DNA of 64,000 bases from Tetrapyrgos nigripes. Taxonomy: Eukaryota > Basidiomycota > Agaricomycetes > Agaricales > Campanellaceae. The stretch is from positions 1 through 64,000 of the forward strand of contig JAACJM010000286.1 in assembly GCA_013368315.1 (NCBI GenBank), given 5' to 3'. Made by a program: the position numbers and the translations under genes. Shown here piece by piece: positions 34,871 to 46,188 of the stretch (position 1 is the stretch's first letter; every line of letters begins with the position of its first letter). The notes under the pieces are model-generated. The model was not told the origin of the DNA. It did not search any database and saw nothing but the letters and a program-made list of their open reading frames with translations.

Positions 34871-35494
34871 TATTTTTACAACGCCGATGGGGTTCACACG
34901 CCGTTCTCATCTCTGTCCTTGCACAACACGTTGGGCTGCCAGCAGCCTACCACGCGTCGCACGCGTCATAGAAGATAACTCTGCGTTAAGAGGGGTTTGT
35001 GGCCTCTTATTAGGATCCGGAGGCGATCGGAATGTTAGTAGGTGGTGGAATAGAAGCTGTCTGCGCCGAGGATCCAGGTAAGTTCTTTGTTCTATCCCAC
35101 CTCTACTCACTAGTACTCACTTCTGGTTTTTAGTTTTAGCGGAGCCTAATTCGCGTTAACGATCAATGGATATATGCTCGTTGGTGAGTTTTCGGTGAAT
35201 TGTACTATGACGGCCGTTGGGTGTTAATGGGTTCTGGTGAGTGATTGTTGTGCGTTATTTTTATCCTTAGTTGATGGCTTTCGTTCTTGTAGCTCAACTC
35301 TAGGAGATATGGCTGAGGGTAGGGAAATGCAGCGCGTAGGGCAGCATGTTGGAGTAGTACATGTACGTATGTATTATGGTGTTCAAAGTGTTAAAAAAAT
35401 AAAATACCGAGTTGGCGAGATGTGGCCGAGTTGCAGATTGAGTGATGTCCGAGTTCCAAAGCAACCCTACCGAGTTTGCAAGGTGCTTGGGCTC
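34871..35494. other. Non-coding stretch between repeats
   Basis: No supported gene; short frames overlap on both strands without domains. Confidence 0.4.
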
Positions 35495-35560
35495 GAGTTT
35501 ACCGAGGTCAAACTCACCGAGTTCAAGTTTACCGAGTTCAAGTTTACCGACTTCGCTCTT
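35495..35560 (+). repeat. Minisatellite of about 15-bp ACCGAGTTCAAGTTT units
   Basis: Four to five copies of GTTTACCGAGTTCAA with substitutions, followed by a diverged ACCGACTTCGC unit. Shorter CCGAGTT pieces occur upstream from 35410. Confidence 0.75.
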
Positions 35561-35702
35561 CACCTCAGAAAAGTAAGGCGTGGGAATGCTACACGTGGCA
35601 GCACGGTTACGAATCTGAATGTAATGAGGTTCGTACTTTATTGGACCTTTTTCGCCATTTAAGCGGTGGTTTGGCTTTGTTTGGCGCCTCCGCGTCTACA
35701 TA

Positions 35703-36295
35703 AGGTAGGCGACACTAGGAACGTACATGTTTATGTAAGCATGTTCGGCCCCAACAATGAGCTCGTATCCTCTTCCTCACATCATCATATATACCAATTT
35801 TGATTCCGGAGAGGTGTTTGGGATGATCCTTGGGACAGTTCCCCGGAATCAGAAATTTAATAGCCCCTCTCAATACCAAGTTAATATCCCAAAAATTTTT
35901 TTGTGTCTAAAAAGCTTCCAAATGCTTTTTCGGAGCTCCTGGCAAGTTTTAGTTTTTTTGGACCTCCGCTTTTGGCGCATTACATAATACAGATAAGATA
36001 GGTGATATACCATATATAGTAATAATATTATGTAATCATGGCACCTCGTGAGGCACTCATCCCAGGCCCACCCTACCCTGCCCTACCCCCTTGAGAATGT
36101 ATGTTTTCTAGCATCCGACTGAGCCATTTACAGGCTGTATTCATCATAGCACTCATATACTGGAAGAAATATGGCTCCAGGACTGGCCCACTCCTCCTCC
36201 AGACCCAAAAAATTTTCGAGTCTCCGCGAAAACTCTTCCTATGGTGGCTTACTAAGCGCTTATATAATCATGTACGTTCCTAGTGTCGCCTACCT
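35703..36295. mobile_element. 593-bp MITE flanked by TA
   Basis: Ends are inverted copies of AGGTAGGCGACACTAGGAAC continuing GTACATG (27 bp), flanked by TA on both sides (35701-35702 and 36296-36297). No transposase. It splits an older repeat: the unit GCGGTGGTTTGGCTTTGTTT lies on both sides of it. Confidence 0.8.
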
Positions 36296-36297
36296 TA

Positions 36298-36395
36298 CTG
36301 TTCCCGTTAAGCGGTGGTTTGGCTTTGTTTGGCACCTCTGCGTCTACAGGCCCCAGTTCCCGTTAAGCAGAGGTTTGGCTTTGTTTGATGCTACC
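36298..36395 (+). repeat. 54-bp tandem repeat interrupted by the MITE
   Basis: GTTAAGCGGTGGTTTGG...GCGTCTACAGG at about 36308-36357 is repeated at 36362-36395 and again, left of the MITE, at about 35657-35700. The three copies place the insertion inside a pre-existing array. Confidence 0.7.
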
Positions 36396-36551
36396 CTCTT
36401 TGGCTCTGGTGTTGAGTCAGGACTCAGACTCCTCAGTTTAGAACTAATCTCTGTAATCTCTGTAGCCTCCAAGTCTTGTACTTGTATTTACTTTGCTGCA
36501 TCAAATCAATTGTTTTGTGGCCCTCTAGCTTATCTAACAGTTCAACGAGGT

Positions 36552-37644
36552 TAGGGCTCTCAACTGTCCTGTACATGTACACATTATGGGTACTGTAAAT
36601 ACAGTCTGTTCCCATACCGCCGTCAAGGTTGGGGTCAGTTGAGATGGTACGGGTATGCTATGGTTGTACCTGTATTAGACTGTACTGTATACTGCCGGCA
36701 TGGTCATAATATGGTTACTAAGCTGATGCATCGCCTTCCTTCTTGACCACCACAATTTTAGTCTCCTTTTTGTTCTCCACATTGGCACATACATGTGTGT
36801 GTTGCCCTGTAGCCTCAGACATATCTGGGTTTTGGATCTACTGGAGCCTTCAAAAGGCTGGCATAGAAATAAAGGTCTGTCATAAACACTCCTCTCTTTC
36901 TCATCTTAGCCTCAGAATGGCAGACCACCATGAGGTTGTGTTGCCATATTCTGCAGCATATCCATCTTGTATTTCACAGAAAAAGCTCATCCGTGGTTGT
37001 GCGAAGGCCCTTCATACTGATGCCATACTAGCACAATCAAGGTCTTGGACCCTTGCCAATGCTTTTCTGGGTCTCTTGTCTTTATCGCTCTCACCTAGAT
37101 TCTTAATCTCTTGTTTTGGATCTAATAGGTTTGAGTTCAGCTTATCTGTGGTGTACTTTGTTGCTTTCTCCACAGTCTACTCTCTGCTTTTGGGTGAGTG
37201 ATTTTTCAACACAGCTATAAATCACTACTGACTCAAACCACCTAGTTACTTGTCTTTTTGGTCCTTTGGTGTGCCAGCCTTAAGGCAGACACAATCCAGG
37301 CTTTAATGGTTGTCAAAGTGCAGCTTCGCATGGCACATATTGCTATAATTGAGATTTTGGGTGATGAGTAGCATTTTTTCTGTTTCTTTTTCACTGCTTT
37401 AAGTTAACTAGATTCCTTGGACGTCTACATATTCATCTAATGTCTCCAAAGTACATACTTACTACAAGTTTACAAAAAATTCTTGCCATATCTCCATATA
37501 CCCATATACAGTTGGTATACGACCCATTCCTGTACTGTATCCTTTTTTGTAATGTTCAATATGGTATGGGTACAGAAAATCTGTAATGAATACAACCTGT
37601 ATCAAATATGGTTGTACCTGTATACAGGACGGTTGAGAGCCCTA
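36552..37644. mobile_element. Second non-autonomous hAT element, 8-bp TSD
   Basis: The 1093-bp block has imperfect TIRs TAGGGCTCTCAACTGTCCTG / its inverse at the right end (GACGGTTGAGAGCCCTA). Perfect 8-bp target duplications AACGAGGT flank it (36544-36551 and 37645-37652). Subterminal GTAC/GTACAGG motifs are common at both ends. The interior 153-codon frame (36743) has no transposase features. Different in sequence from the 22.1-kb element. Confidence 0.9.
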
Positions 37645-37652
37645 AACGAGGT

Positions 37653-38825
37653 CTCTATCATCCCATTGAACTATGACATCATTAATCTAATTTTGAACTC
37701 TCTGCCTCCTTCATCTCTTTTTTTCTCGTTTTTTCCTTCACATATTTCAGTAAAATTCTCTCAGAAGAATATGATGACACATACTTTTACTATATCCTCT
37801 TACTAGTAACTACTAACACATGAGGAGTCGGCCACAGGCCAGACGAGTGTATTAAGTTCTGTACTTTTACTTTCTCTAATGAGGAATGAAAAAATAATGC
37901 CTGTTGGATTTGTACATGCCAGTGAGAACTTTGCTGGCCCACTTAAGGCAAGTATCTCAATCTCAATGTTGTCATCCTCAAACTGTGTAACCATGCCTCT
38001 GTTGGTCTCCAACCCATTACCCTCATTCCTGATCCTATTGAAATGACTCTTGGTACAATTCTACAAGTCTGAATACTTACTGGCCAATGCCGTCTACAAT
38101 CCAACTTGCCTTCAAGCTGCAAGCCTTTTCACTCACCCATCCTCTTTACCTGGTTTTGATCTTCTTTATTGGGACACTAATAATCTGCTCTGAGTGTCCT
38201 AAACTTGTCAATACATTTCTTCTTGCTCTAGGCATACCCACACCTCTTTGGAGGGTTTGTTCAAATTTTGGTACTGTGAGTGATCATATCTATGTTGCTA
38301 TTATCTGATTACAAAGTCATCACTTCTCTGTAGGCTTTTGTGTCAGGCCCTCACAGAGAAATAATTTGAAAGGTACTTGGGATTTGGTATGTCACAGTGA
38401 CCTATTGCACCTCTGATGCTAATGAATGTCTCTAGCCCAGGTTCTGCTTCATGTCTCTTTTGGAATGGCATGTCTGGTTCACCACTCTTCAGGTGCATAC
38501 TCCTGCCCGTTGATTATATCCGGTTCTTTGACTTTTGCTTGCTAGCTCCGATCTCTACTCAAGACTGCCGCTACTCATCTGCCTTCACTCTCAGCCACAT
38601 GCTTAGCTAGTGCACCTCTCAATGCTTTGTAATAGTATGATATCACCCAATGACACTTCTTTTTCCAATACTTCACACTCATGCAGTTGAGATTTTGTGT
38701 GCCTTCAACTTGCTCATTTGAACAGCTATGATACCTCTATGAACAAGGATGAGCCACTACTTTGACGTGCTATGTACCACAAGAAAATCTAATTGCTATG
38801 ACTAAGAAACTATTGTCAGAGGACC
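37653..38825. other. Relic-rich stretch, no secure gene
   Basis: Short broken frames on both strands. A minus-strand piece at 37803-38012 and plus pieces at 38087-38610 have no recognised domain. Probably eroded element or gene sequence. Confidence 0.35.
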
Positions 38826-39600
38826 CATCGGAAGTTCTGCTTGTACCTTATTGCAAACCTCACGAATCAACTCCTTTTCCACATTGAACTCCCTAGATTC
38901 CTCAACAAGATCCAAGGCTTCATCTCTACAAGCTCTTTTCACACCTCAAAATTCAAAATTGCGGAGAATACTCCAAGCATCTTCAAGCTGTGTCTCAAAC
39001 AGATAGGGTCAAAGCAGTTCTTTTGAAAAGTTCCACCAGCCCTTGTTCCAGGCACGGTTGCACAATGAACTCTTGTGATTAATCCTGTAATAAGAACAAG
39101 ACTGCGCACCATCATGTAGAGGTGGTACACCAATAGCAATTTGGCAGCATTCATTGGCAATGGCTATCTGTGCCTCTGCAACAAGTTGGTATAGGAAAGG
39201 CGAGTCTTCAAGAAGGGATTTATCATTGTTGATGTACTTGTAGATGGGAGTGTGGATGAAATGGGGAATGTGCTCGTTGATCCATTGAGTGAGTTTCACC
39301 TTGTCAAATGGACAGAGACCTAAAGAGTCGATTTCTTTCACTGCATATCTCATTGCAGAAGCACAACCCCATTTATGGGCAATCTTCAACAAGGCAAAAA
39401 AAAAAACATGCTTATTCTTGGCCTCTGGTGTTGGCTTCCATTTGCTATATCAAACCCCATACAATGAGCTAAAACAAGGATCAAGAGCAAAAATACACGT
39501 ACAGAAGCTTGATATACTGCCAGAAAGCATAAAACTCCTCTTTACTGACAGTAGGACCCATATTGACGGGATTGTTGAATGTTCTGAAGCATGAGGATGA
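38826..39600 (-). pseudogene. BTB/POZ-type protein relic
   Basis: Minus-strand text reads TVSKEEFYAFWQYIKL | KWKPTPEAKNKHVFFFALLKIAHKWGCASAMRYAVKEID..., then a conserved-looking stretch to NFSKELLDP. After a frame change, ALDLVEESREFNVEKELIREVCNK follows. The helix KIAHKWGCASAMRYAVKEI and its surroundings match the BACK-like half of mushroom BTB proteins. The N-terminal BTB fold is missing and at least one frameshift and stop are present. Likely a dead or partial gene. Confidence 0.5.
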
Positions 39601-39901
39601 GTCAGTAGTGTTTTCTGTCTGACTACGCTGAAGGGACAGGATTGAAAGAAGGTCTTTCAGCCTGTTGGCGACATTTTCAAGACGACATGTTGCGATCCAG
39701 ACCAGTTTGTTTTCAATCTATGGAAAAAATGTCAATGTTAACCTTTGGAAACACAAGGGAAGATGAGTGCTCGCCAAGAAGACAACAACCTCTGGTGAGT
39801 CCCAATGCTGAAGGTCTACTTCATGGCCATGAACATTGGTCATGGGGACAGCTGCTGCATCTATCAGGTGGTCCATCTGGGTGAAGTTCTAATTAGATCT
39901 C

Positions 39902-42108
39902 ATGGTACTACTTATAGTCTCAGTGCTCGCAGATGGAGAAAGACTGCCTTCATGTCACCTACCATCACTACCTCACCTTTCACGTAAGAATGCAGCCTGG
40001 CTGCCTAATGTCATTCAGGCAGAGCAAACTCTCTGGGAGATTTACAGAGCAGCAAGCCAGATACTCTCCCTTTCAAGTGTGGATCCATGCTGCATGGACT
40101 TCCATTTAAGGGCTATCACTTCTGATGCTGTTCCATTGATTATTGCTCTTGATGACTCCTCTCCCTCCAAAACACTTCAACAATGGGTCAGTGAGTGTGC
40201 AGAAAAATTCACAGCAATTTGTCTTAGGCTTACAGAGGCAGGCAGCACTCAGTGAGTCTTATCTATTGTAATGGTCATCTCTGAAACTGAATCAATACAT
40301 ATACGTATTAGGGATCAAGACCAACACAATCCTTGTGTAGGTCTTCTGACACCTGTTACAGTAGTCTGGACCAGGAAATGAGGACATCCAAGAAAATACA
40401 TCGATCCTTCTTATCTTCACAAGGCAATGGCACCCAAAAGACATGTCAATGTCTCCAAACTGGCAAGGACACTCAAAGTCAGCAGGCAGACTCTCACTTC
40501 CTATCTGAAGAGGCATGTAATTGACTACAAATTCTCTAATATCTCAAACAATTGGACAAACTGGTGAAGGATTTTCTGGAGAAAAGACCTTCTGGGATTC
40601 ATTATCTGACAGGATACTTGAGGAGGAGTGGTTACCAAATTCAGAAGTGCAGGATCATAGGGTCTATACGGCGTGTGGATCAATTGGGCCATGTACTGCA
40701 TGCAAGGCGTGTCTGGCACATAGACGGGCATCACAAGTTGATATTGTGGGGTATTGTCATCCATGGTTGTGTTGATGGATATTCACGAAAAGTGAGTCAT
40801 GAATCAGATTTTTTATGACCATCATTTTCATTGTAGATGCCTAACAGGTTACCAGAATCCAAGCAAGCAACAATAATCACACATCTACCATTCTCAAGAT
40901 GTTTACTTGGGCTGTCAAGAAGTATAATTGGCCTTCTTGTGTACATGGTGATCGAGGTGGTGAGAACAGGGATGTATCAATAGCCATGATTCTCAAACAG
41001 GGTTTGTGCAGGGGAAGTTTCATTTGGGGATCTTCCACACATAATACTCGTATCAAGAGGCTGTGGGTAGAGGTTGGTACCCAATTTGTTTGTGCATGAA
41101 GAGCATTTTTCTTTCGGTTGGAACACCTCCATTATCTGGATTGGAAAAATCCTCATCATCTGTGGCTTCTACACTTCCTATTCCTGGACACAATCAACCA
41201 TGATTGCCAGGAATTTCAGAAGGATTGGAACATCCATCTGATCTCTCATGTAGGGCATGACCAAAGTCCGAATGTTGAGTGATTTTATCTCTACATTGTT
41301 TCATATCTGACCATCAAAAATCAGGACTTGTATTTGCTAGGCCAACTTCAACATGGATACTAATAAGGACGACTGTGTTGGTATCCACCCAGATAACATT
41401 GCAGAAAACTACAGTGTGGATGGTACTCCAATCCATTGCAAGGCTCATCAAACTGGAGCTGGACATGATCTTGATGAAGAAGACAATAGCAGTGAGTTCT
41501 CAGCTAACTTCTTGATGCTTGCAATCCCAATCAATTGATTAACACTCACCTGACAGATGCTGAATTGTGGTATGGTATTCAGGATGACAACAATGATTCA
41601 GGTGAGAGGCATGTTGATTCTATGGTCACTCGTAGATGTCAAGTCTTGGTATGGTATCAGTAGCCATAGGAGTGATGCAAATGAGAATCAGACAGGTATT
41701 CAGTAAATACCTATTCCAAAAGGCTCTGAGTCCCATTTTCATTCCAACAATCCCAGAATGCAGGAACAGCTTACCTGCTATGGTGGCTGAAGATGGTGAT
41801 CATACCATTTATGAAGCAGTAGATGCTCCAGAAATTCAAACCCATTCACTAATGATATACAGGGTGTATTCATTGATGCATTGCATGAATTGAGAGCTCT
41901 CAACCATGTACCAGCCAGCTATGGCATCCTTCAGGACGAATGGGAAGATGGCCAGTATCTGGTAGTTGAAACCATTTTCACTGGTCAGAATAGGACAAAG
42001 ATGTTCAACATCCCTCTCCCAGATAGAATATGGCAACCTCAGGTGGAGCTTTGGGCACAGGGTCTGGTTTTAATGGATAAGCTGCTAGCTCAGGTGTATG
42101 AAGCATAG
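39902..42108 (+). pseudogene. Decayed integrase-core transposon-type gene
   Basis: Plus-strand fragments follow the order of the mushroom 'integrase core' family. They are KHVNVSKLARTLKVSRQTL (helix-turn-helix), LDKLVKDFLEKRPSGIHYL, then ARRVWHIDGHHKLILWGIV and IHGCVDGYSRKV (first Asp). Next come CVHGDRGGENRDV (second Asp), SSTHNTRIKRLWVEVGTQF (Glu replaced by Lys at the expected catalytic place) and RAFFFRLEHLHYLDWKNPHHLWLLHFLFLD. The tail has EWEDGQYLVVETIF and WQPQVELWAQGL. A TGA stands where family members have Trp, just after VGTQFVCA, and other frame breaks follow near 41270 and 41540. The upstream stretch 39902-40255 (117 codons) may be its N-terminus. Inactive relative of the gene at 4.7 kb but from another subfamily. 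Confidence 0.8.
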
Positions 42109-42302
42109 ATTTTCACATTTATCACATTGATCTCAGTTAACATCAAACATAGTCTTGACTATGAATGGAACTTCTTTTTGGTTCTGACTACATAAAATGT
42201 TTGGATCCACACTGCCTCTCAATATTGTACCACCATCTCTCATTATTGTACCACCATCTGCAGTCTTTGGTCTACTCTCCCTTCCTTCCTTCCTTCCCTA
42301 TC

Positions 42303-43249
42303 ATGCTCCAAAATCTCAAAAAGAAAAAATCAAAGTTTGGTGCCACTCTGCCCACTGGCTTGAAGAAGAAGACACATTCATATACCCTCCATAAGCTTTC
42401 TGGACACCATTGTCATGGTTTACCCAAGCTAGTACCAACCTCCATGTCAAACGATAGTGATCAAGACAAGAATGACCCAGAAGACCAGACTCATGACAAT
42501 ATTGACAGCTTTGACAGCAGTAATAATGAGGATGAGGACAGTGACAACATGGGCTTTGTGGCAGGTCCTGTGATGCACACTCTCCGAGAGTGCAATGGGA
42601 AACCTCACCAAGACTTGGTCAACAACCTTGTCCAGTCTATGCCAATGTTTTCATCTTCAGCTGGGCCATCCTCCTCTGCTGTTTCAGCTGCTCAAGCAGA
42701 GACAAAGCAGGGCTTAAAGGGAAAGCAGCCTGCAGTCAAGGCCGCTGGCCAACATCGCATCCAGAATCATAGTAGGAGGTCTAAGGGAAAACAGAAGGTA
42801 AGCCTTAGACTATGTGTTCTTCTCATTTCCCGCCTCATGTACTTATTGGATATCATGTCTAGGCACCATCACATAATGTGTTTGGGATCAAGACACTCAT
42901 ATTTGTCCCAGATGGTGTAGTCAAGGTATGTTGTGATGCTCTGTTCAATTTAATGTATTTCACCTATGATTAGGCCAATGCTACTCACAGCAACAAGCAT
43001 AACATCATCAGTCCCCACTTGATGATCACCAGTAACAAGTGGCGCAAGACCCCTGGGGGTGTCACACTTCAGACACTTCATGATCGAGGTCTCACTTTCT
43101 CAAATGATTCACCAGATGGGTTTGTGTTCTGCAAGGACATGTCGAAAGCCGAATTCATCAATGCATTACAGGCCTATCTACCTGCTCATTGTATGGAGGA
43201 CAGTCTCAGTGATGTCAACAGTCTGACCTTTTTCCTGTGCCAATTTTAG
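42303..43249 (+). CDS. Unknown protein, possibly element-associated
   Basis: Exons 42303-42797, 42863-42925 and from 42974 keep frame with GT-AG borders. The first part is Lys-rich, then acidic and Ser-rich (DQDKNDPEDQTHDNIDSFDSSNNEDEDSD). The second part has a compact domain: NVFGIKTLIFVPDGVVK, TPGGVTLQTLHDRGLTFSND and GFVFCKDMSKAEFINALQAYLP. Similar two-part proteins lie near integrase-core elements in mushroom genomes in my recollection, but I cannot confirm a family. The open frame ends at 43249. A further splice (a very short 36-bp intron ending at 43249) would lead into GGELVVTPWRTNFDGN and then, in frame, into the carbonic anhydrase exons. Confidence 0.5.
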
Positions 43250-43530
43250 GGTGGTGAGCTGGTAGTGACACCTTGGAGAACGAATTTCGATGGAAACACC
43301 ATATTCGTCCACAGTAGGAACTGTTGCAATTGCTTCAGCAACAGTATGCTTGTGATAGGTGAGTTTTTGTCATGAATCTCTTCATGCCTTTGTCTTCAAA
43401 CCCTGTTTTCCTTCATTCTTTTGCTTTTAGTCTTCTTTCCAGTACTTTGGCTTATCCAGATCTTGTTCCTCTTTGTTTTCCCTCTTCTTTGCTTTGCTTC
43501 CTTTGTTCCTCTTTTTTCACCACCCACCAG

Positions 43531-44368
43531 GTCCCATCAACTGGGCAGGCCTCAAACCAGAGTACTGTGAATGTGCTCTCAGATGCAACCAATCCCCCAT
43601 CAATTTCAACCAGAGTATCTCCTTTGCTACTGAAATACCCCACATAAACATCCCATTGACATCCTGGGCTAAAATTCAGAACATTGGGTCTACGGTTCAA
43701 GTGTTTATTGATGGGATGACGACATTTAGTGGAAAGACGTATCATTTGATTCAATATCACTTCCATACACCTAGTGAGCATAGGATTGAGAATGAGTATT
43801 ATCCGTTGGAGATGCATATGGTGCATGAAGCTGATGGTAAGTCCTCCCTCCTGGTCTTCATTCTACTTGCATATGTCACTAACAATCATTTTTATTACAG
43901 ACGGCGAACACATTGTCATTGGTGTCCTCTTCCAACTGTCCAACTTTGGTCACACTACCAATTTTGTACATCAAACTATCGTCAACATCAATGATATCAG
44001 GGAACCCAGGACACAAAGCATCACTGGGTACCTTGACTTTAGTATACTGGCCAAAGCCTTCCAGATTACGCCTATTTACCAGTACACTGGATCACTCACG
44101 ATGCCTCCTTGTACTGAGGGGGTTACGTTCTTGACACTTGTACATCCTGTGAGTGTCTTTTCCACTCTGGGACAGGGCATTTTGTTAATCTACTTGCTTT
44201 TTCCTTATCTGTTTCTATCTACCCCACCCATCCGTTCAGATGGCATTGGACGTCATTTCATACAATAAATTAAAATATGTCATGAAGTTCAATGTGAGGT
44301 ACACACAGAACAATCTTGGTGAAGAAAACTTGTTACAAATTTCCGCACGAGAGATATCTGAACTTTAA
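43531..44368 (+). pseudogene. Alpha-carbonic anhydrase, 5'-truncated
   Basis: Exons 43531-43836, 43901-44148 and 44240-44368 form one frame of about 227 codons. They hold GPINWAGL...NQSPINF, then IQYHFHTPSEHRIENEYYPLEMHMVHE, which supplies the three zinc-binding His (HFH and the later H of MHMVH). GVLFQLSNFG and YTGSLTMPPCTEGV (substrate Thr/Pro motif) follow, ending ISAREISEL. The class hydrates CO2 to bicarbonate; fungal members are usually secreted. Here the signal peptide and first strand are missing. Upstream of 43531 there is a good acceptor but the sequence beyond the intron belongs to another gene. The catalytic core is otherwise intact, so it may be a gene whose first exon was lost or displaced. 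Confidence 0.82.
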
Positions 44369-45009
44369 CTCGCGCATTGGCATCTGGTGAGTTTTTTCCT
44401 GCAGAATATGTTCATGACTTTGTTCGGAATTTTAATGTTCTGCTTTTCCTTGCTACAGTATTTACGAGGCTGAAAGAATGAGGCTGAGTTGTTTACACTG
44501 CGTTTCTGCAGGTGGCTATGTCAATTATGTCCTGATTTCTCCCATCCATTTCTTTCCGCATATCAGACACTCTGATCAGTGTTTCCTTTTCTTTTCCAAC
44601 CATATACAGGGTTTGATATGTCCAACTGGACCTTTCTTCCTTTTCCCCTACAATGATGTTGACTCGTACCTCTCTGCTTCGTTGCCCTTATTAACATTGC
44701 TTCTGTGCAAGCTTAGCTATGATTTCTTTCACAGCAGCAGTGCTGCATCACTCGTTGTTTTGGTTCTCTTTCCCTTTCCCTTTGAATATACTCTTGGTTC
44801 TAAGGTGTCTGTATATTTCGACTCAATGCCCAATTCTGTTCCGATGCACCCTTCATCTTTTCCACTTTTGATTCTACGGATTCTGTTCATGAAGATTCAA
44901 TGCACGAGTGAAGTAGTTTGATAGTCTCTTCACATGTACTTGTATACTCTTAATGGTAAGTAGTAAAGAAGTCAAATAGAAAATAATGTGTATTTATCAT
45001 TCCCACACT
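44369..45009. other. Intergenic with a dispersed repeat copy
   Basis: 44463-44520 (TTACGAGGCTGAAAGAATGAGGCTGAGTT...) matches 23549-23608 at roughly three quarters of positions. A 147-codon frame at 44478 lies over this repeat and is not credible. Confidence 0.45.
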
Positions 45010-46188
45010 GTAATACCATTTCTGGTATTGTATGAGGACACGTCACACATAGCCAGCCTCTAGACATGTAGACCTATCAGGAACAAGTGACGCGTAAGTC
45101 GTAGCCCCTATCTTTTCTTTTATCATTATTCTTCTTCATAAGGACCGTACATCTTCTCAGCTCTTTTCCATTTGTTTTAAAAATTCATTATTCCTTATTC
45201 ACTAGTATATTTTCATTTCTCTTGACTCCCACCACACTCATACATGTATCATGCCTGGTACATGTTTTATACCAATTCCGTCAGCCTATCTCATACTCAT
45301 TTCTTCTTATACGTCTTTCTCTTACAAGTTTTAGACTTAAAATCCCTCATTTTCTTACTATTACTGACTTGGCGCGTAGTACATAAATACCTAGTACTTA
45401 CATGCACACAATATACCAAGTTATCCACTACCAACTTCACTCTTCCTAGCCTAAGCCAATCCAGTCCAAAGTCCCAGTCTCCCAGCTCTTTCCCAGAAAG
45501 CCTCTCATTGTTCCCATCTTCCTATTGTTGTAAGGGGAAATAAACCAATAAGAAAACTCCCCGAAACCGAAGTAAGTTCAAGAAAATAATCTAGTGGCTG
45601 AAAATGGTGCTGATCTATCCACTCTAGGGCAGACAGACCAAAGATAATTGAAACAGCGGATATGAAAGAGACGAGAGGGTGAGTAGAGGCTTTCTGGGAG
45701 AGAGCTGGGAGGTTGGGATTTGGGTAGGATTCGACTTAGGCTGGGACTGGTGAAGTTGGAACTTGGTAACTTGGTATTTTCGATGTAAGTACTACTATTT
45801 ATACAAAAATGAGGCTCGAGACCTGAGTTGATAAATAGCAAGTAAACGAAAGATATTGAGGTTCAAACGCATAAGAGACAGACACAGAGGAGATGATAAG
45901 TATAAAAGGTGTGCTCGGAAAATAGGTATAAAACTTGTTCCAGCTGTGATACATGTACGCGTTTGATGGAGGATAGGATAAATAAATTATAGACGAGAAT
46001 AAGGGATAATGAAATAAGGAAGTAAATGGAAAAGAGCCGAGATGGTGTAAGGTACATAGAAGATAAGAAATAAGAGAAAAAGAAATAGGGGTTGAAGCGT
46101 ACTCATGACTTTGATTTCCAAGCTTCCTGTGCGTCTAGGGGCTAGCTGCATCTGATGCGTCTTCCTGCAATACCAGAAATGGTATTAC
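45010..46188. mobile_element. 1.18-kb palindromic foldback element, ACT target duplication
   Basis: The whole block is an imperfect palindrome centred near 45.6 kb. The ends GTAATACCATTTCTGGTATT are inverted perfect copies, and inner landmarks pair in order (CAAGTT...CCAACTTCAC near 45418 with its inverse near 45750; CTCTTTTCCATTT near 45160 with its inverse near 46028). Three-base repeats ACT lie at 45007-45009 and 46189-46191. Mirror-image frames at 45244-45543 (+) and 45578-45841 (-) encode similar text because they are the same repeat, so I do not call them genes. Confidence 0.8.

Noticed and set aside
36743..37201. 153-codon plus-strand frame inside the second hAT
   Set aside because: No transposase motifs and no homology I can name; lies wholly inside a non-autonomous element.
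45244..45841. Similar proteins on opposite strands (…NFTLPSLSQSSPKSQ… and …NFTSPSLSRILPKSQ…)
   Set aside because: They are the arms of a palindromic element; Ser/Pro text arises from pyrimidine-rich sequence.
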